From Entomortierella parvispora (taxonomy: Eukaryota > Mortierellomycota > Mortierellomycetes > Mortierellales > Mortierellaceae), in assembly GCA_963573315.1 (NCBI GenBank), contig OY752151.1, positions 744,001 to 808,000 of the forward strand: DNA of 64,000 nt, written 5' to 3'. Of the stretch, positions 22,988 through 32,446 are shown piece after piece. Within the stretch, counting starts at the first letter, position 1, and each line of letters opens with the position of its first letter. A program made the translations under genes and the position numbers. Below the pieces are notes generated by a model. It worked only from the letters and a program-made list of their open reading frames with translations. It searched no databases and was not told where the DNA came from.

Positions 22988-23680
22988 ATGTCCTCATTCA
23001 CCAACGAAGATCTCGCTCGTCTTCATGAGCAAATTGTCGAAATGACGGAGCGGCTTGATCGCCTCGAGCAGGCCAGGCGGCCTAACACCAAGGATGACGA
23101 CGACAAAGACTCTCAGACCGCCACACAGGACCGTCCAACCACCTTCACTCCGTCAGACGGCGAAGCAGATCGGTATCCGCCAATCTGTCCCTCCGATCGT
23201 CTGTTTTTTTTCAAAACAGACATCACCGATGACCAGTTTTGGGACGACCTCCGGCGATTCCCCAAGAATTTAGCAGTAGGATACGAGCCTCCCAAGATTC
23301 CCCTCGCCACTGATTGCCCCCCCGCGGTCAAAGCTCACGACAAGCACCTTCGCACCATCCAAAAGCGCCTTGCCAATCTCTCTCGCCCGATCGATCTCTT
23401 CCTCCATCAGATCTGGTCCCTGGAGGACGATAGCTCTCTCGACTCCGAGGAGATCAAGGATATGGTAAAGCTATGTTCCATCTTTGCAACCTTCATGCGG
23501 GGTCACCTCGCTGGTCTCTCAGGAAGAATCAACAACATACGTTTGGAGAACTTGGGAATATCTCTACCCCCTACAGAGGCTGTCAAAAGACAGTCATCTG
23601 GATACCAGCGTCGCACTTCCAACAACCAACGTCACCACCAGCAATCCAACAGGTCCAGGACATCGCGCGAACGTCCTTGA
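22988..23680 (+). CDS. Gag-like protein of a retroelement, probably incomplete
   Basis: 230 residues. An N-terminal coiled coil (LARLHEQIVEMTERLDRLEQ) is followed by a charged linker. A conserved helical block follows with DDQFWDDLRRFPKNLAVGYE, RLANLSRPIDLFLHQIW and MRGHLAGLSGRINNIRLENL. This pattern, PKNL then LANLxRPIDxFLH, is typical of first-ORF (Gag-like) proteins of retroelements in Mortierella-type fungi; that is from memory of the family, not a search. The protein ends in a low-complexity Gln/Arg/Ser tail. A second frame (to 23717 and beyond) reads DPVAEAVRKAFS, so the original protein may have been longer and frameshifted. No reverse transcriptase, integrase or LTR is seen nearby. 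The gene may be an orphan fragment. Confidence 0.5.
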   Translation: MSSFTNEDLARLHEQIVEMTERLDRLEQARRPNTKDDDDKDSQTATQDRPTTFTPSDGEADRYPPICPSDRLFFFKTDITDDQFWDDLRRFPKNLAVGYEPPKIPLATDCPPAVKAHDKHLRTIQKRLANLSRPIDLFLHQIWSLEDDSSLDSEEIKDMVKLCSIFATFMRGHLAGLSGRINNIRLENLGISLPPTEAVKRQSSGYQRRTSNNQRHHQQSNRSRTSRERP

Positions 23681-23848
23681 CCCGGTTGCAGAAGCTGTCC
23701 GTAAAGCATTTTCATAGGACTCGGTTCAGGAGCTAGCAACTTTGAGAATGACGCTTGAGAAAGCAAAGAGGACGATCGAGGGCTGGCCATCTTTTGAATT
23801 TTCTGTTTGCTTTATTCTTAATACAGATGTAAAGGGTAAACGTCGATT

Positions 23849-23886
23849 CCCCCCCCCCCCCCCCCAAAAAAAAAAAAAAAAAAAAA
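23849..23886 (+). repeat. Homopolymer pair C17 then A21
   Basis: Seventeen C followed directly by twenty-one A, 170 bases downstream of the Gag-like frame. The A run may be the tail of a retro-inserted copy. The exact length is prone to sequencing error. Confidence 0.9.
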
Positions 23887-24059
23887 CACAAACCACAAAA
23901 TAAATTCAAGCAGAGAAAGTCTGACCAAAATCTTGCGCTGCTGATAATCTTTTGTCCATCTCGCTCGGACCTTGTACCTCCTCTATGATAGCCTTCATCA
24001 AAACAAGTGTGTGAGGTTTTGATCTCCAGTTCAGGAACGCGTGAATCTTTCCTTCATCG

Positions 24060-26060
24060 TCAACAGGTCTCCGTGATCCAACTTCCGTCTACGAGGTAAG
24101 TACCTCGAGGAGTAATGTTCCAATCAATGCTATTGGCACCATCATTGAAACCAAACAATTCAAAAATGCCATTGGCAAGAGTCGAGATCCCACAGTCGCA
24201 CGGTCTGATCCATGCTCCCTGAGGCGATCCGATAACCACTGGGCAAGTACGCCACGCATTCAACATCGTCGGTGTGATCAAGAGTAGAGCAATGGACGCC
24301 AGTTTGGGCATCCCACAATCGGACGGTCTTGTCCCTGCCCCATGTGGCGATTTGGTGCCCGTAGGGAGAGTACGACATATTATGGTTTTTGGGTGATCGC
24401 TCAAGGTTAAGAAATGGGCGGGAAACCAAGCATACCACAATCGTACCGTCTTGTCCAAGCTGCATGAGGCGGTTTGTTGGCCGCTGGGTGAATATCTCAC
24501 ATACAGAACCGCGTCCGTGTGGCCAGTCAAGGTAGAGATGAGAGCTCCTCTCGGCACGTCCCACAGTCGTGTGGTCTTGTCCGAAGTGGTTGAAACAGTT
24601 TGATTCCCAGTAGGTGAATATGCGAGTCTCTGTATCCCACAGCCGCAGAATTCGATCATAACTTCCTGAGAGGATCCGATGGCCGCAAGGCGAGAAGGCA
24701 GCTGAAGTAGCACCCTTGGTATGGCCACTCAAAGTGCAGTTGAGAGCCCCAGTCGTACAGTCTCATCCCAGCTGCTGCTGGCAATTTGGCTACCGTTTGG
24801 TGAGCACACCACTGAAGTGACTCACGTAGCATGACCGTTGGAGGTTGAGCTATGTACACTGGGCCGCGGGTCCCTGTAGTCCCAACTACCTGTGGCGTTG
24901 GTATGGTTTGTTGTCTCCTCGGAAAACATTGGTTTGCCACCAATTTGTATTACGCCACCAAGTTTGTGTAATCACGTGATTTAACGGCGAACCTCGATTT
25001 CAGCGCTGATGCCACCGTTTATTTCGTGCACACGCCCCCATGACAAGGACATTTATTCCGTTGGTGCTGGCTCCGTGTCATTATTGAATGGATTATTATC
25101 CAAATCGTCTCTCGCAGACTGGACCAACCCAGTTGATTGTTCCAAGACTTTCTTCACAAAATCGGCCATTTCGTCTAGAGTTGGTAATGTTAGAAACGTT
25201 TTTTTGGTTCGGGTGATAGAGATATGATCCACTGCTGAAAGCCGGAAAGAAAGCAGCAGCTGTGACGTACTGTGTGATGGTAAAATTGAACGTGGGGCGA
25301 GAGAAGAGGATATTGGTCATTGGCTACTTATTGAGAAGAGAGGGATAGAGAATGCAAGGCAGAGCATCGATAAGGTAAGGCAAAGCAAAAGTAAAAGTTA
25401 GCCCAAAGGCCGTGTAAAGGCAAGGTACACTAACGATTAGGCAAAGACAAGGCAAAGACAAGGCACAGACAGGGCAAAGCAAAGCAAAGGCAAAAAAAAG
25501 TAGAGCATTCGATAGTCGTCGCTTCTCCGACTCAAAATGCAACTATCTTGACTTGCCACTGTTTGAGGTCTGTTGAACTGGTATTTGGTATGGAGGTTGA
25601 TCCATCTATGATATTCATCGTACCCATCACAGATCAGAATGAACTGTTGGGACTGTCGCATGTAATTGATGTGTTCTTCAGTAAACAATTCGAGGTGATC
25701 CACATGCTGATGGATTATGTCATTGTCCGTCGCGTCGATCGTTTTCTGATCGATGAAGAGAGGGATTGGTCCTCCCGGTCTGTATTCATTCCAAAGCTCG
25801 TTCTCCAACCACAAGCCAAATGTTGATTTTCCAGCACCCGGGTCTCCGAGGACGAGAAGAACCTCGCTCCTACCTGCAAGAGATGTTCTCGCCCGGTCCG
25901 GCAACTCAACTAGTACATCCTCTGACGCTTTTATACTGTGTTTCGAGGGCAACTGGATATAAATCGCCCGCTTATCGTCCTCTGTTCGTTGGAGGAGGAG
26001 ACGACCAATTGCGGATTCGATATCAGGAATCGTGTTGACCTCGTGTATTCGCAGCAGGAC
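24060..26060 (-). pseudogene. Broken NACHT-WD40 gene, relative of 28760-32446
   Basis: From 26060 leftwards the frame reads RLLLQRTEDDKRAIYIQLPS. It continues with a NACHT P-loop GDPGAGKST and FILICDGYDEY, all matching the intact gene. After KYQFNRP, at about 25545, the sequence jumps to FESEKRRLSN, deleting about 150 residues of the NACHT region. It then enters a simple (GGCAAA)-type tract at 25370-25500. From about 24830 to 24170, WD40 repeats reappear in two alternating frames (GATSAAFSPCGHRILSGSYD, then SPTGNQTVSTTSDKTTRLWD, then SPYGHQIATWGRDKTVRLWD) with frameshifts between them. The pentapeptide part is gone. No functional product is expected. Confidence 0.85.
25360..25500 (-). repeat. 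Simple repeat rich in GGCAAAG
   Basis: Imperfect repeats of AGGCAAAGCAAA-type units inside the broken NACHT-WD40 gene, at the breakpoint of its internal deletion. Confidence 0.7.
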
Positions 26061-26554
26061 ACTCCCCGATTACTAGCAGACTGTTGTTCAGCGAGAGGAA
26101 GGTCAAACTGTCAGACTGGTATCGATCATGCACACGGTTATTACTCCCTTTAGTCGTGATTGAGAGCCGTGGACGAGCCGAGGTGAGAAGCGCAGCTGGA
26201 AGAGAAAGAGCGCTGGAGAGGACAACAGAGGAAGGAGCGGCGGAGCTGGTGTCAATTGGATCAAGGCCAGGGTGATGGTGAATGGGTGAATGGGTGAATG
26301 GGGAATGGCAATGACTGAATGGAGAGAGATGAAGAGCATGCATGAGGATGGCAAAATAAAAGGAAGAGCTCGCCTTGCTTTGCCATATCCCAAAGGAAGG
26401 AAGGCAAGTCTTGGACCATGTGGATCACACGCGTCAGAAACGCGGGCCCCTCTGGAAAGCAAGCGCTCCCTTTTTTTTTTTTTTTTTTTGTCCAGGGCAC
26501 ACATGCGTGGACCCAAGAACCTGCTTCTCTCCTCTCCTCCATTCCTCTTCCTCA
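26061..26554. other. Intergenic, promoter side of the F-box gene
   Basis: Contains a GGGTGAAT tandem stretch at 26278-26305, a 19-base T run at 26471-26489 and a CT-rich leader. No further gene seen. Confidence 0.5.
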
Positions 26555-28303
26555 ATGACCCATCTCCTGGACCTGCCCGAGATCACCGACCTCATTGCAT
26601 CCTTCCTCCCCAACAGGGCATTGTTACGATGCATTCGAGTCTCAAAGCAATGGCACTGCCTCTTCCTCCCAGCCCTTTGGCGCATTGTCTCCATCACCAC
26701 CTATGATGTCGAGACCAAGAGCGGCTTTGACTTTGTTCCGAGGCATGCTCGCCTCGTGTGGGAGCTCAGTCTCAAGGATAGCCCAGATGACCTGTGCGCT
26801 CGGGTCCTCCTGTGGGACATGCCCAGTCTGCACACACTCCAGATATCGACAAGGAGCCTGAGCTGTCAAACATGCTCAGCCCTTGCAGACCTCATTCGTC
26901 GTCAAGGTCCTATCCTTCGCTCTGTCACCATCAACCCACAGCCTGACTTCAGTACTGGCTTGCCTCTTCGCAATGTCTTTCAAATCCTAGACGGCCTCAT
27001 CAGGAACCATGGTCGCCTCAGGACCCTCTGTCTGGGTGATGTAGAAATCCAGGTGGACTCACTAAGTGACACTGTCAAGCGATTTTTAGGCAACTTGAAT
27101 TCACTCGCGATCGACAAGGTCGAATTCTTACAGAGCGCCACCAAGTCCTTGGCTCCAGGAAAAAAAGGGCTGTCACCGTGGCCAAAGAGTGGAGAGCAAC
27201 CCAACTCTCAAATGGATTTAGGGATGAACACCATTCAACATCTGACCATCGCCCGCTGTGATGAACCATGGGACGAATTTTCGGACGAGTACGGACTGGT
27301 CGTGGACAGTCAAGAGATCCGATCTTTGAAATGGGTAGACGCAAGGTGGCGCAACAATAATGCCAGGATAGCATGGGAACAGGATCTTCAAAAGGGTTGG
27401 TGGCCCTACCTCAACACCTTGCATCTTCAACATGAGCTACTCGAAGACCAGGATTTGGCCAGTATCATCTTGGCTTTGGGGGAACGACCCATGAAGGAAA
27501 TGGACTTTCGCTATACAGGATTTGGACGTCTTAGCACCGATACACTACTCTGGCGAGGCGATAAAGATGACAAAGATCTGAATCAGCCTAGAGGGAAAAT
27601 TGACGCTAAGGAAAAAGACCTTGCCCTCTCTCCCTCTCATCTCCGACTTTCGCTGGAGCGACTTTGTTTAAGAAATTGTTCTTACGTGACAGGATCCATG
27701 GTTCAAAAACTTCTTTGTTCATTTCCGAATTTGAAACAGTTTGGAGCGCGTTACTTGACGGATGCGGCCCTTGTCGCAGATCCTCGACCATGGGCATGCA
27801 CAGGTTTGGAGTCCCTTCATCTGGCCTTTTTGCTCGAGAAACACTTGGATTACTGGACTCACGATGAGGATGATGAAGATGATGACGATGGCACGGCCGC
27901 AGGCCTAGTCAGCCACAACAGCAATATCAGGAGTCGCATCACGGAGCGACGTACACGTACTTCTTTGCCAAATATATTTCTTGATCGACTCGCGGCTTTG
28001 ACCCGGTTGGAGCTATGGTATCCGCTGGATGTTCTACAGAGTGACCATGTGACCAACGAGCATTTCGAGTCTCTCTCGCTACGCTGTGACATGAAACAAG
28101 AGAAATTGAAGGGGTTGACGAGAATGACACGACTTGGATGGGACAACTCGGAAAATATTCTGACATTGCAAGAGGTCCAGTGGATTGTCAAGTATTGGCC
28201 GTCCTTGGAAACTGTGAATCTCTCATATCATACTAGCGCCATTGAAGACGAAGCATTCAAGTTTATGAAAGAAGGGTCTATATTTTGGACGGGACCGGAA
28301 TAA
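26555..28303 (+). CDS. F-box/LRR protein
   Basis: 582 residues from the ATG at 26555 (MTHLLDLPEITDL). An in-frame ATG at 26375 would add a Lys-poor, poly-Phe leader encoded by the T run and is rejected. Residues about 4-48 are the F-box (LPEITDLIASFLPNRALLRC, IRVSKQWHCLFLPALW). The rest is leucine-rich, with the local family's marks LGERPMKEMDFRYTGFG, DPRPWACTGLESL and IFLDRLAALTRLELW, plus an acidic DEDDEDDDDG insert near residue 435. By family it is an SCF substrate receptor in cytosol or nucleus; target unknown. It lies between a broken and an intact NACHT-WD40 gene that run on the opposite strand. The relic at 11990-12420 is a decayed copy of the same type. Confidence 0.8.
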   Translation: MTHLLDLPEITDLIASFLPNRALLRCIRVSKQWHCLFLPALWRIVSITTYDVETKSGFDFVPRHARLVWELSLKDSPDDLCARVLLWDMPSLHTLQISTRSLSCQTCSALADLIRRQGPILRSVTINPQPDFSTGLPLRNVFQILDGLIRNHGRLRTLCLGDVEIQVDSLSDTVKRFLGNLNSLAIDKVEFLQSATKSLAPGKKGLSPWPKSGEQPNSQMDLGMNTIQHLTIARCDEPWDEFSDEYGLVVDSQEIRSLKWVDARWRNNNARIAWEQDLQKGWWPYLNTLHLQHELLEDQDLASIILALGERPMKEMDFRYTGFGRLSTDTLLWRGDKDDKDLNQPRGKIDAKEKDLALSPSHLRLSLERLCLRNCSYVTGSMVQKLLCSFPNLKQFGARYLTDAALVADPRPWACTGLESLHLAFLLEKHLDYWTHDEDDEDDDDGTAAGLVSHNSNIRSRITERRTRTSLPNIFLDRLAALTRLELWYPLDVLQSDHVTNEHFESLSLRCDMKQEKLKGLTRMTRLGWDNSENILTLQEVQWIVKYWPSLETVNLSYHTSAIEDEAFKFMKEGSIFWTGPE

Positions 28304-28352
28304 CAAAGACTGATTGGTATATAAACATGAACATGTTCTTTCTCCTGGAGGG

Positions 28353-28381
28353 GTTTTTTTTTTTTTTTTTTTTTTTTTTTT
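28353..28381 (+). repeat. T homopolymer
   Basis: A run of more than twenty-five T just downstream of the F-box stop codon; the length is uncertain in reads. Confidence 0.9.
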
Positions 28382-28472
28382 GCAGAGCCCCGCTTGGAGG
28401 CGCGGTGGAGATTCTTTCGATCGGTGATGGATTCAATAACCATGCACTGAAAAAAGACTTTATCGATGACAA

Positions 28473-28579
28473 GGAGAGGTGGCCGAGTGGTCTAAGGCGC
28501 TGCAGCCCACCAATAACACAAACTAAGATCTTTGCAGTCTACTTCAGTGTAGTCGTGGGTTCAAATCCCTCCCTCTCCC
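28473..28579 (+). tRNA. Type II (Leu/Ser-like) tRNA gene, probably intron-containing, anticodon unclear
   Basis: The 7-base acceptor stem is perfect: GGAGAGG at 28473 pairs with CCTCTCC ending at 28578. Box A is TGGCCGAGTGG and box B is GGTTCAAATCC. The anticodon stem is CTGCA/TGCAG, and there is a variable arm CTAC/GTAG as in Leu and Ser tRNAs. A run of T (28582 onward) serves as Pol III terminator. Between the anticodon stem halves are 28 bases, which implies an intron, but the first loop bases are G-C rather than the near-invariant pyrimidine-U, so no normal anticodon can be read. One T-stem pair (T:T) is mismatched. It may be a pseudogene or have an unusual intron. Confidence 0.6.
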
Positions 28580-28759
28580 TATTTTTTTTTCCCGTCTTTT
28601 ATTTTTCGTTTTTACTGTATTAGTGCCGCTAGTTCAGACATACTCGACCAAAATCAACATGTAACATGTATTCCAATCATATTGGTAAAGGTCTTGCCAT
28701 ATCCACTTCCTGCCATCAATGAGGACTCTGCCACAAGATAATGACTGGTGAGATGTGAG

Positions 28760-31700
28760 CTATCCATTAAAGCTCAAAGAGCAGTTGGCCCGCTGTTGTA
28801 ACAACCGCGAATTTGTCTCGCTTAAGCCTTGAACCCCTTGGACAGAGACTTTTGACAATACCAGTGTGTATGGTGTTGATCTCCAGCACAGAAGAACTCG
28901 AACCTGTTTGTTTTCATCCTCTAAAACCTTCCACATGCGAACAGAATTGGCCCTACCACCGACTGCGAGATAAATACCATCCATAGTTGCCTTCCAAACA
29001 ACACTCAGGGCAGAATCTTGAAACCCACTCAATATATAAAGACATTGACCGGAAACGACGTCCCAAAGCCGTAGAGAATAGTCGTCACTGCCAGAGGCGA
29101 TCTGATGACCGCTTGGTGAATAGGCCACAGAGTTAACAGCTTCGGTATGTTCACTCATAGAAGAGACAAGAGCGCCAGTCTGCGCATCCCACAATCGAAC
29201 GGTTTTGTCGTCGCTACCTGATGCGATCTGGTGGCCGCTAGGTGAATAGGACACAGAGTTGATAGCGCCGGTATGTCCACTCAGAGAAGATAGAAAGGCA
29301 CCTGTTTGCGTGTCCCATTGTCGGACGGTAGGGTCAACACCACCTGAAGCTATCTGGCGACCGCTGGGAGAATACACCACAGAAAATATGACACCGTCGT
29401 GGCCACCCATGGAAAAGATAAGGGCGCCTGTACGTGTGTCCCACAATCGCACCGTTTCGTCAAAACTACCCGACGCGATCTGATGACCGCTGGGTGAATA
29501 TGACACAGAAGAAACATGGTTGATATGACCACTCAAGGACGAAACAAGAGTGCCAGTCTGTGCATCCCAAAGTCGGATAGTTTTGTCATAACTGCCTGAG
29601 GCGATCTGGTGGCCGCTGGGTGAAAACACGACGGAAGAGACACCGCCTACATGGCCACTTAAGGTGGAGACAGGAGCACCTGTTCTTGCATCCCACAGTC
29701 GAACGGTATGGTCCCAACTACCCGAGGCTATCTGGTGGCCGCTACGCGAGTAGGTAACAGTATTGACAGTGTCAGTGTGTCCACTCAAAGAGGGCGAGGG
29801 ATCTCCAGTTTCTGCATTCCACAGTCGTACCGTCTTGTCAAAGCTGCCTGAGGCGATTTGGTGACCGCTGGGTGAGTAAGCCACAGAACAGACAGCATCC
29901 GTGTGGCCACTCAAGGAAAAAAGAAGAGATCCATTCCTCGCATCCCACAATCGCACTGTCCTGTCCTCGCCACCCGAGGCGACATGGTGGTCATTCGGTG
30001 AATAAGCCACAGAAAATACAGAATCAGTGTGGCCGTTCAAGGAATAGATCAGGGCACCAGTCACTGCATCCCACAATCGCACGGACTTGTCATCACTACC
30101 GGAGGCGATCTGATGGCCGCTACGTGAATAAGTCACAGTACTGACAGTATCGATATGTCCATTCAATGAGGTAACAAGAACTCCAGTAAATGCGTCCCAC
30201 AATCGAACGGAGTGATCAAAGCTGCCAGAAGCGATCTGGTGGCCGCTGGGCGAAAAAGACACTGAAACAACACCGTCGGTGTGGCCGCTCAAGGAAAAAA
30301 CAAGAGCGCCAGTTTCTGTATCCCACAGTCGTACAGTTTTGTCATCACTGCCTGATGCGATTTGGTGGCCAGTGGGTGAGTATGCCACAGAAACTACTGA
30401 ATCGGCGTGGCCAACCAAGGATGTGGCGAGAGCCCCTGTCTGTGTGTCCCAGATTCGTACGGTCTTGTTCGGACTACTTGACGCAATATGGTGGCCACTA
30501 GGCGAATAGGAGAGACTCATGACACCGCCAGTATGCTTTTGAAAAGGCTTCTTGATCCATGTTGATGTATCATACATGACAATTTTCCCGTTACGGAGGC
30601 CAACTGACAAGAGGCTTCCATCGGGAGAGAACACACAATGCTGAACAGGATTGCCCACATCAAGATAGGCATGCTCGCCAAACACAACTCCCTCCATCTG
30701 GGAACCACTCAAATCGGCCTGATGCAGCCAGACGTTCCGTAGAGCCGTGTTTCGAAGATCTGCGCCCTGAAGTTGGGCCGAATCAAACTGGCCGCCACTT
30801 AGGTCCGCACCTGGAACTCGGATTCCTTTCAGATCTGCGCCATAGAACCGCTCTTCTGCTCGGACCAGAATCGTCACAGCATTGGATGCAGCCTGCTTGG
30901 TTTCCTCTTCAACCTTGGAAAGTTGGAGGATAGATTGAAGTTGATCCTGAAGTTCCTCGCTCTGATGGACACGCTCAGCCAGAAAGTGGATGATCGAGGT
31001 CTCCGAGACGATGCTGGTTTGGCCAAGAGGGTGACTGATGATGGAAAATGGGCTGTCAGCAGAACTCAGACATGTAGCAAGGTCCAATTGAGGCTCGTTT
31101 CCTCTTGGATCAAAGATCAAACACGAGTAAAAGTACTCTAGCATAGATCTGTGACTGAACTCGTACGAGTTTCGTCTGCGAGAGGGCCGGATTCTGAGTC
31201 GAACTAGTCGAAAATGAAGATCCTCCTTGTTCTCGCGGCATACCAGTTGAGACGATTGTCGCAGAAACTTGGCTCGAACACCAGGACCAAAGAACGCGTC
31301 CTTCCACGACCCTTTGTCGTGCACGGCCGAGTAGGTGATCGAATTGACGCCTTTCTGCTCCTTGAATATGTTGAGCGACAGTTGTTTCGAGAAATCCAGC
31401 CCAAGGTCGACCAGCTCACCATCTTGGAGGGATGTGAAAGCCGAGAGAGTCTCTTTGTCCATTTTGCCACTGGATTGTTGATTCGATAGTCGTCGCTGCT
31501 CCGACTCAAAATGCAGCTCCACGAAACGATCGTAGAGCTCAACTCTCGTCATCTTGGTTGTTGTTTTGGCGATACTCGGGAGAACATCCAAGATCATCTT
31601 GAGCATGAAGGGATTCTTGGCCAGTTCCATCAGGTGCGTGATACTCTTAAGTCGCTCCATGTACTGTTCCAAGCTCCACTCCGGTTCACTGCCTATATAC

Positions 31701-32446
31701 TCCACAGGTTTAGGTGCCTGGGTAAACAGTTCGACGTACTCTTGGATTTGAGTACTCCTGAAAGGGACTATCACAGCTTCCTCGAACAGGTCAGAAGAGT
31801 GAGAAAAGTTTGGGTTCGCTGTTGTTGGCTCTGGTTCAAAGTAGTTGCGGTAGTTTGGTCCGAGGTACTGAGTGCGACAGCTAACAATCATCTTGACTTG
31901 CCACTGTCGAGGTCTGTTGAACTGGTATTTGGTATGGAGGTTGACCCATTTATGATATTCGTCATACCCATCACAAATCAAGATGAACTGTCTAGATTGT
32001 CGCATGTAATTGATTTGTGGGTCTGTGAAAAAGCCCATTTCATCCAGATGCTGATGGATTATGTCATTATCCGTCGCGTCGATCGTTTTCAGATCGATGA
32101 AGAGTGGGATTGTCCTTCCTGGTCTGTATTCTTTCCAGAGTTCGTTCTCCAAACGCAAGCCAAACGTCGACTTGCCAACACCCGAGTCTCCGAGGACGAG
32201 AAGAACCTCGCTCTTGCTTCCAAGAAAACTTCTGGTCCGCTGTTGGAGTTCGACCAAGACATCTTCTGGGGCCCGAATATCGTGTTTCGAGAGCAATTGG
32301 ATATAGACAGCCCGCGTGTCGTATGCCTCGGTTCGATGGAGAAGGAGGCGATCGATGGAAAACTCAATATCAGGATCCTGCCTCGGTATCGAGTCCTGTG
32401 AGGTAGGTGGGCTAGGAAAGTTTGGGGATTCCTCTCGGCTCGTCAT
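28760..32446 (-). CDS. NACHT-pentapeptide-WD40 receptor-like protein (STAND/NLR type)
   Basis: 1228 residues, uninterrupted. A short N-terminal part is followed by a NACHT NTPase with P-loop GDSGVGKST (about 86-94) and Walker B-like FILICDGYDEY (about 154-164). Then come a helical middle, pentapeptide-type repeats (GADLKGI, GADLSGG, GADLRNT, QADLSGS; about 550-605), and thirteen to fourteen WD40 repeats of exactly 42 residues. The WD40 repeats are built on GHTDxVxSVxYSPSGHQIAS, GSDDKTVRLWDxxTGALxxS. The repeats are nearly identical at DNA level (126-base period). In fungi such proteins act as oligomerising sensors, for example in non-self recognition; the ligand here is unknown. No effector domain is visible at the N-terminus. 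An AG just before the ATG (GATATAGGAATG) could be a splice acceptor, so an upstream exon is possible. A broken relative lies at 24060-26060. Confidence 0.85.
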   Translation of the reverse strand: MTSREESPNFPSPPTSQDSIPRQDPDIEFSIDRLLLHRTEAYDTRAVYIQLLSKHDIRAPEDVLVELQQRTRSFLGSKSEVLLVLGDSGVGKSTFGLRLENELWKEYRPGRTIPLFIDLKTIDATDNDIIHQHLDEMGFFTDPQINYMRQSRQFILICDGYDEYHKWVNLHTKYQFNRPRQWQVKMIVSCRTQYLGPNYRNYFEPEPTTANPNFSHSSDLFEEAVIVPFRSTQIQEYVELFTQAPKPVEYIGSEPEWSLEQYMERLKSITHLMELAKNPFMLKMILDVLPSIAKTTTKMTRVELYDRFVELHFESEQRRLSNQQSSGKMDKETLSAFTSLQDGELVDLGLDFSKQLSLNIFKEQKGVNSITYSAVHDKGSWKDAFFGPGVRAKFLRQSSQLVCRENKEDLHFRLVRLRIRPSRRRNSYEFSHRSMLEYFYSCLIFDPRGNEPQLDLATCLSSADSPFSIISHPLGQTSIVSETSIIHFLAERVHQSEELQDQLQSILQLSKVEEETKQAASNAVTILVRAEERFYGADLKGIRVPGADLSGGQFDSAQLQGADLRNTALRNVWLHQADLSGSQMEGVVFGEHAYLDVGNPVQHCVFSPDGSLLSVGLRNGKIVMYDTSTWIKKPFQKHTGGVMSLSYSPSGHHIASSSPNKTVRIWDTQTGALATSLVGHADSVVSVAYSPTGHQIASGSDDKTVRLWDTETGALVFSLSGHTDGVVSVSFSPSGHQIASGSFDHSVRLWDAFTGVLVTSLNGHIDTVSTVTYSRSGHQIASGSDDKSVRLWDAVTGALIYSLNGHTDSVFSVAYSPNDHHVASGGEDRTVRLWDARNGSLLFSLSGHTDAVCSVAYSPSGHQIASGSFDKTVRLWNAETGDPSPSLSGHTDTVNTVTYSRSGHQIASGSWDHTVRLWDARTGAPVSTLSGHVGGVSSVVFSPSGHQIASGSYDKTIRLWDAQTGTLVSSLSGHINHVSSVSYSPSGHQIASGSFDETVRLWDTRTGALIFSMGGHDGVIFSVVYSPSGRQIASGGVDPTVRQWDTQTGAFLSSLSGHTGAINSVSYSPSGHQIASGSDDKTVRLWDAQTGALVSSMSEHTEAVNSVAYSPSGHQIASGSDDYSLRLWDVVSGQCLYILSGFQDSALSVVWKATMDGIYLAVGGRANSVRMWKVLEDENKQVRVLLCWRSTPYTLVLSKVSVQGVQGLSETNSRLLQQRANCSLSFNG
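28820..30560 (-). repeat. 126-base tandem repeats encoding WD40 units
   Basis: About fourteen tandem 126-base units inside the NACHT-WD40 gene. The motif rc-GCGATCTGGTGGCCGCT recurs once per unit with few changes. Such internal similarity favours unequal exchange and repeat-number change. Confidence 0.85.

Noticed and set aside
26375-26554. Upstream in-frame start for the F-box gene at 26555
   Set aside because: It would encode a poly-Phe leader from a T run, and homology starts at 26555.
29872-32401. Long plus-strand open frames opposite the NACHT-WD40 gene
   Set aside because: Antisense shadows of a well-supported minus-strand gene with periodic repeats.
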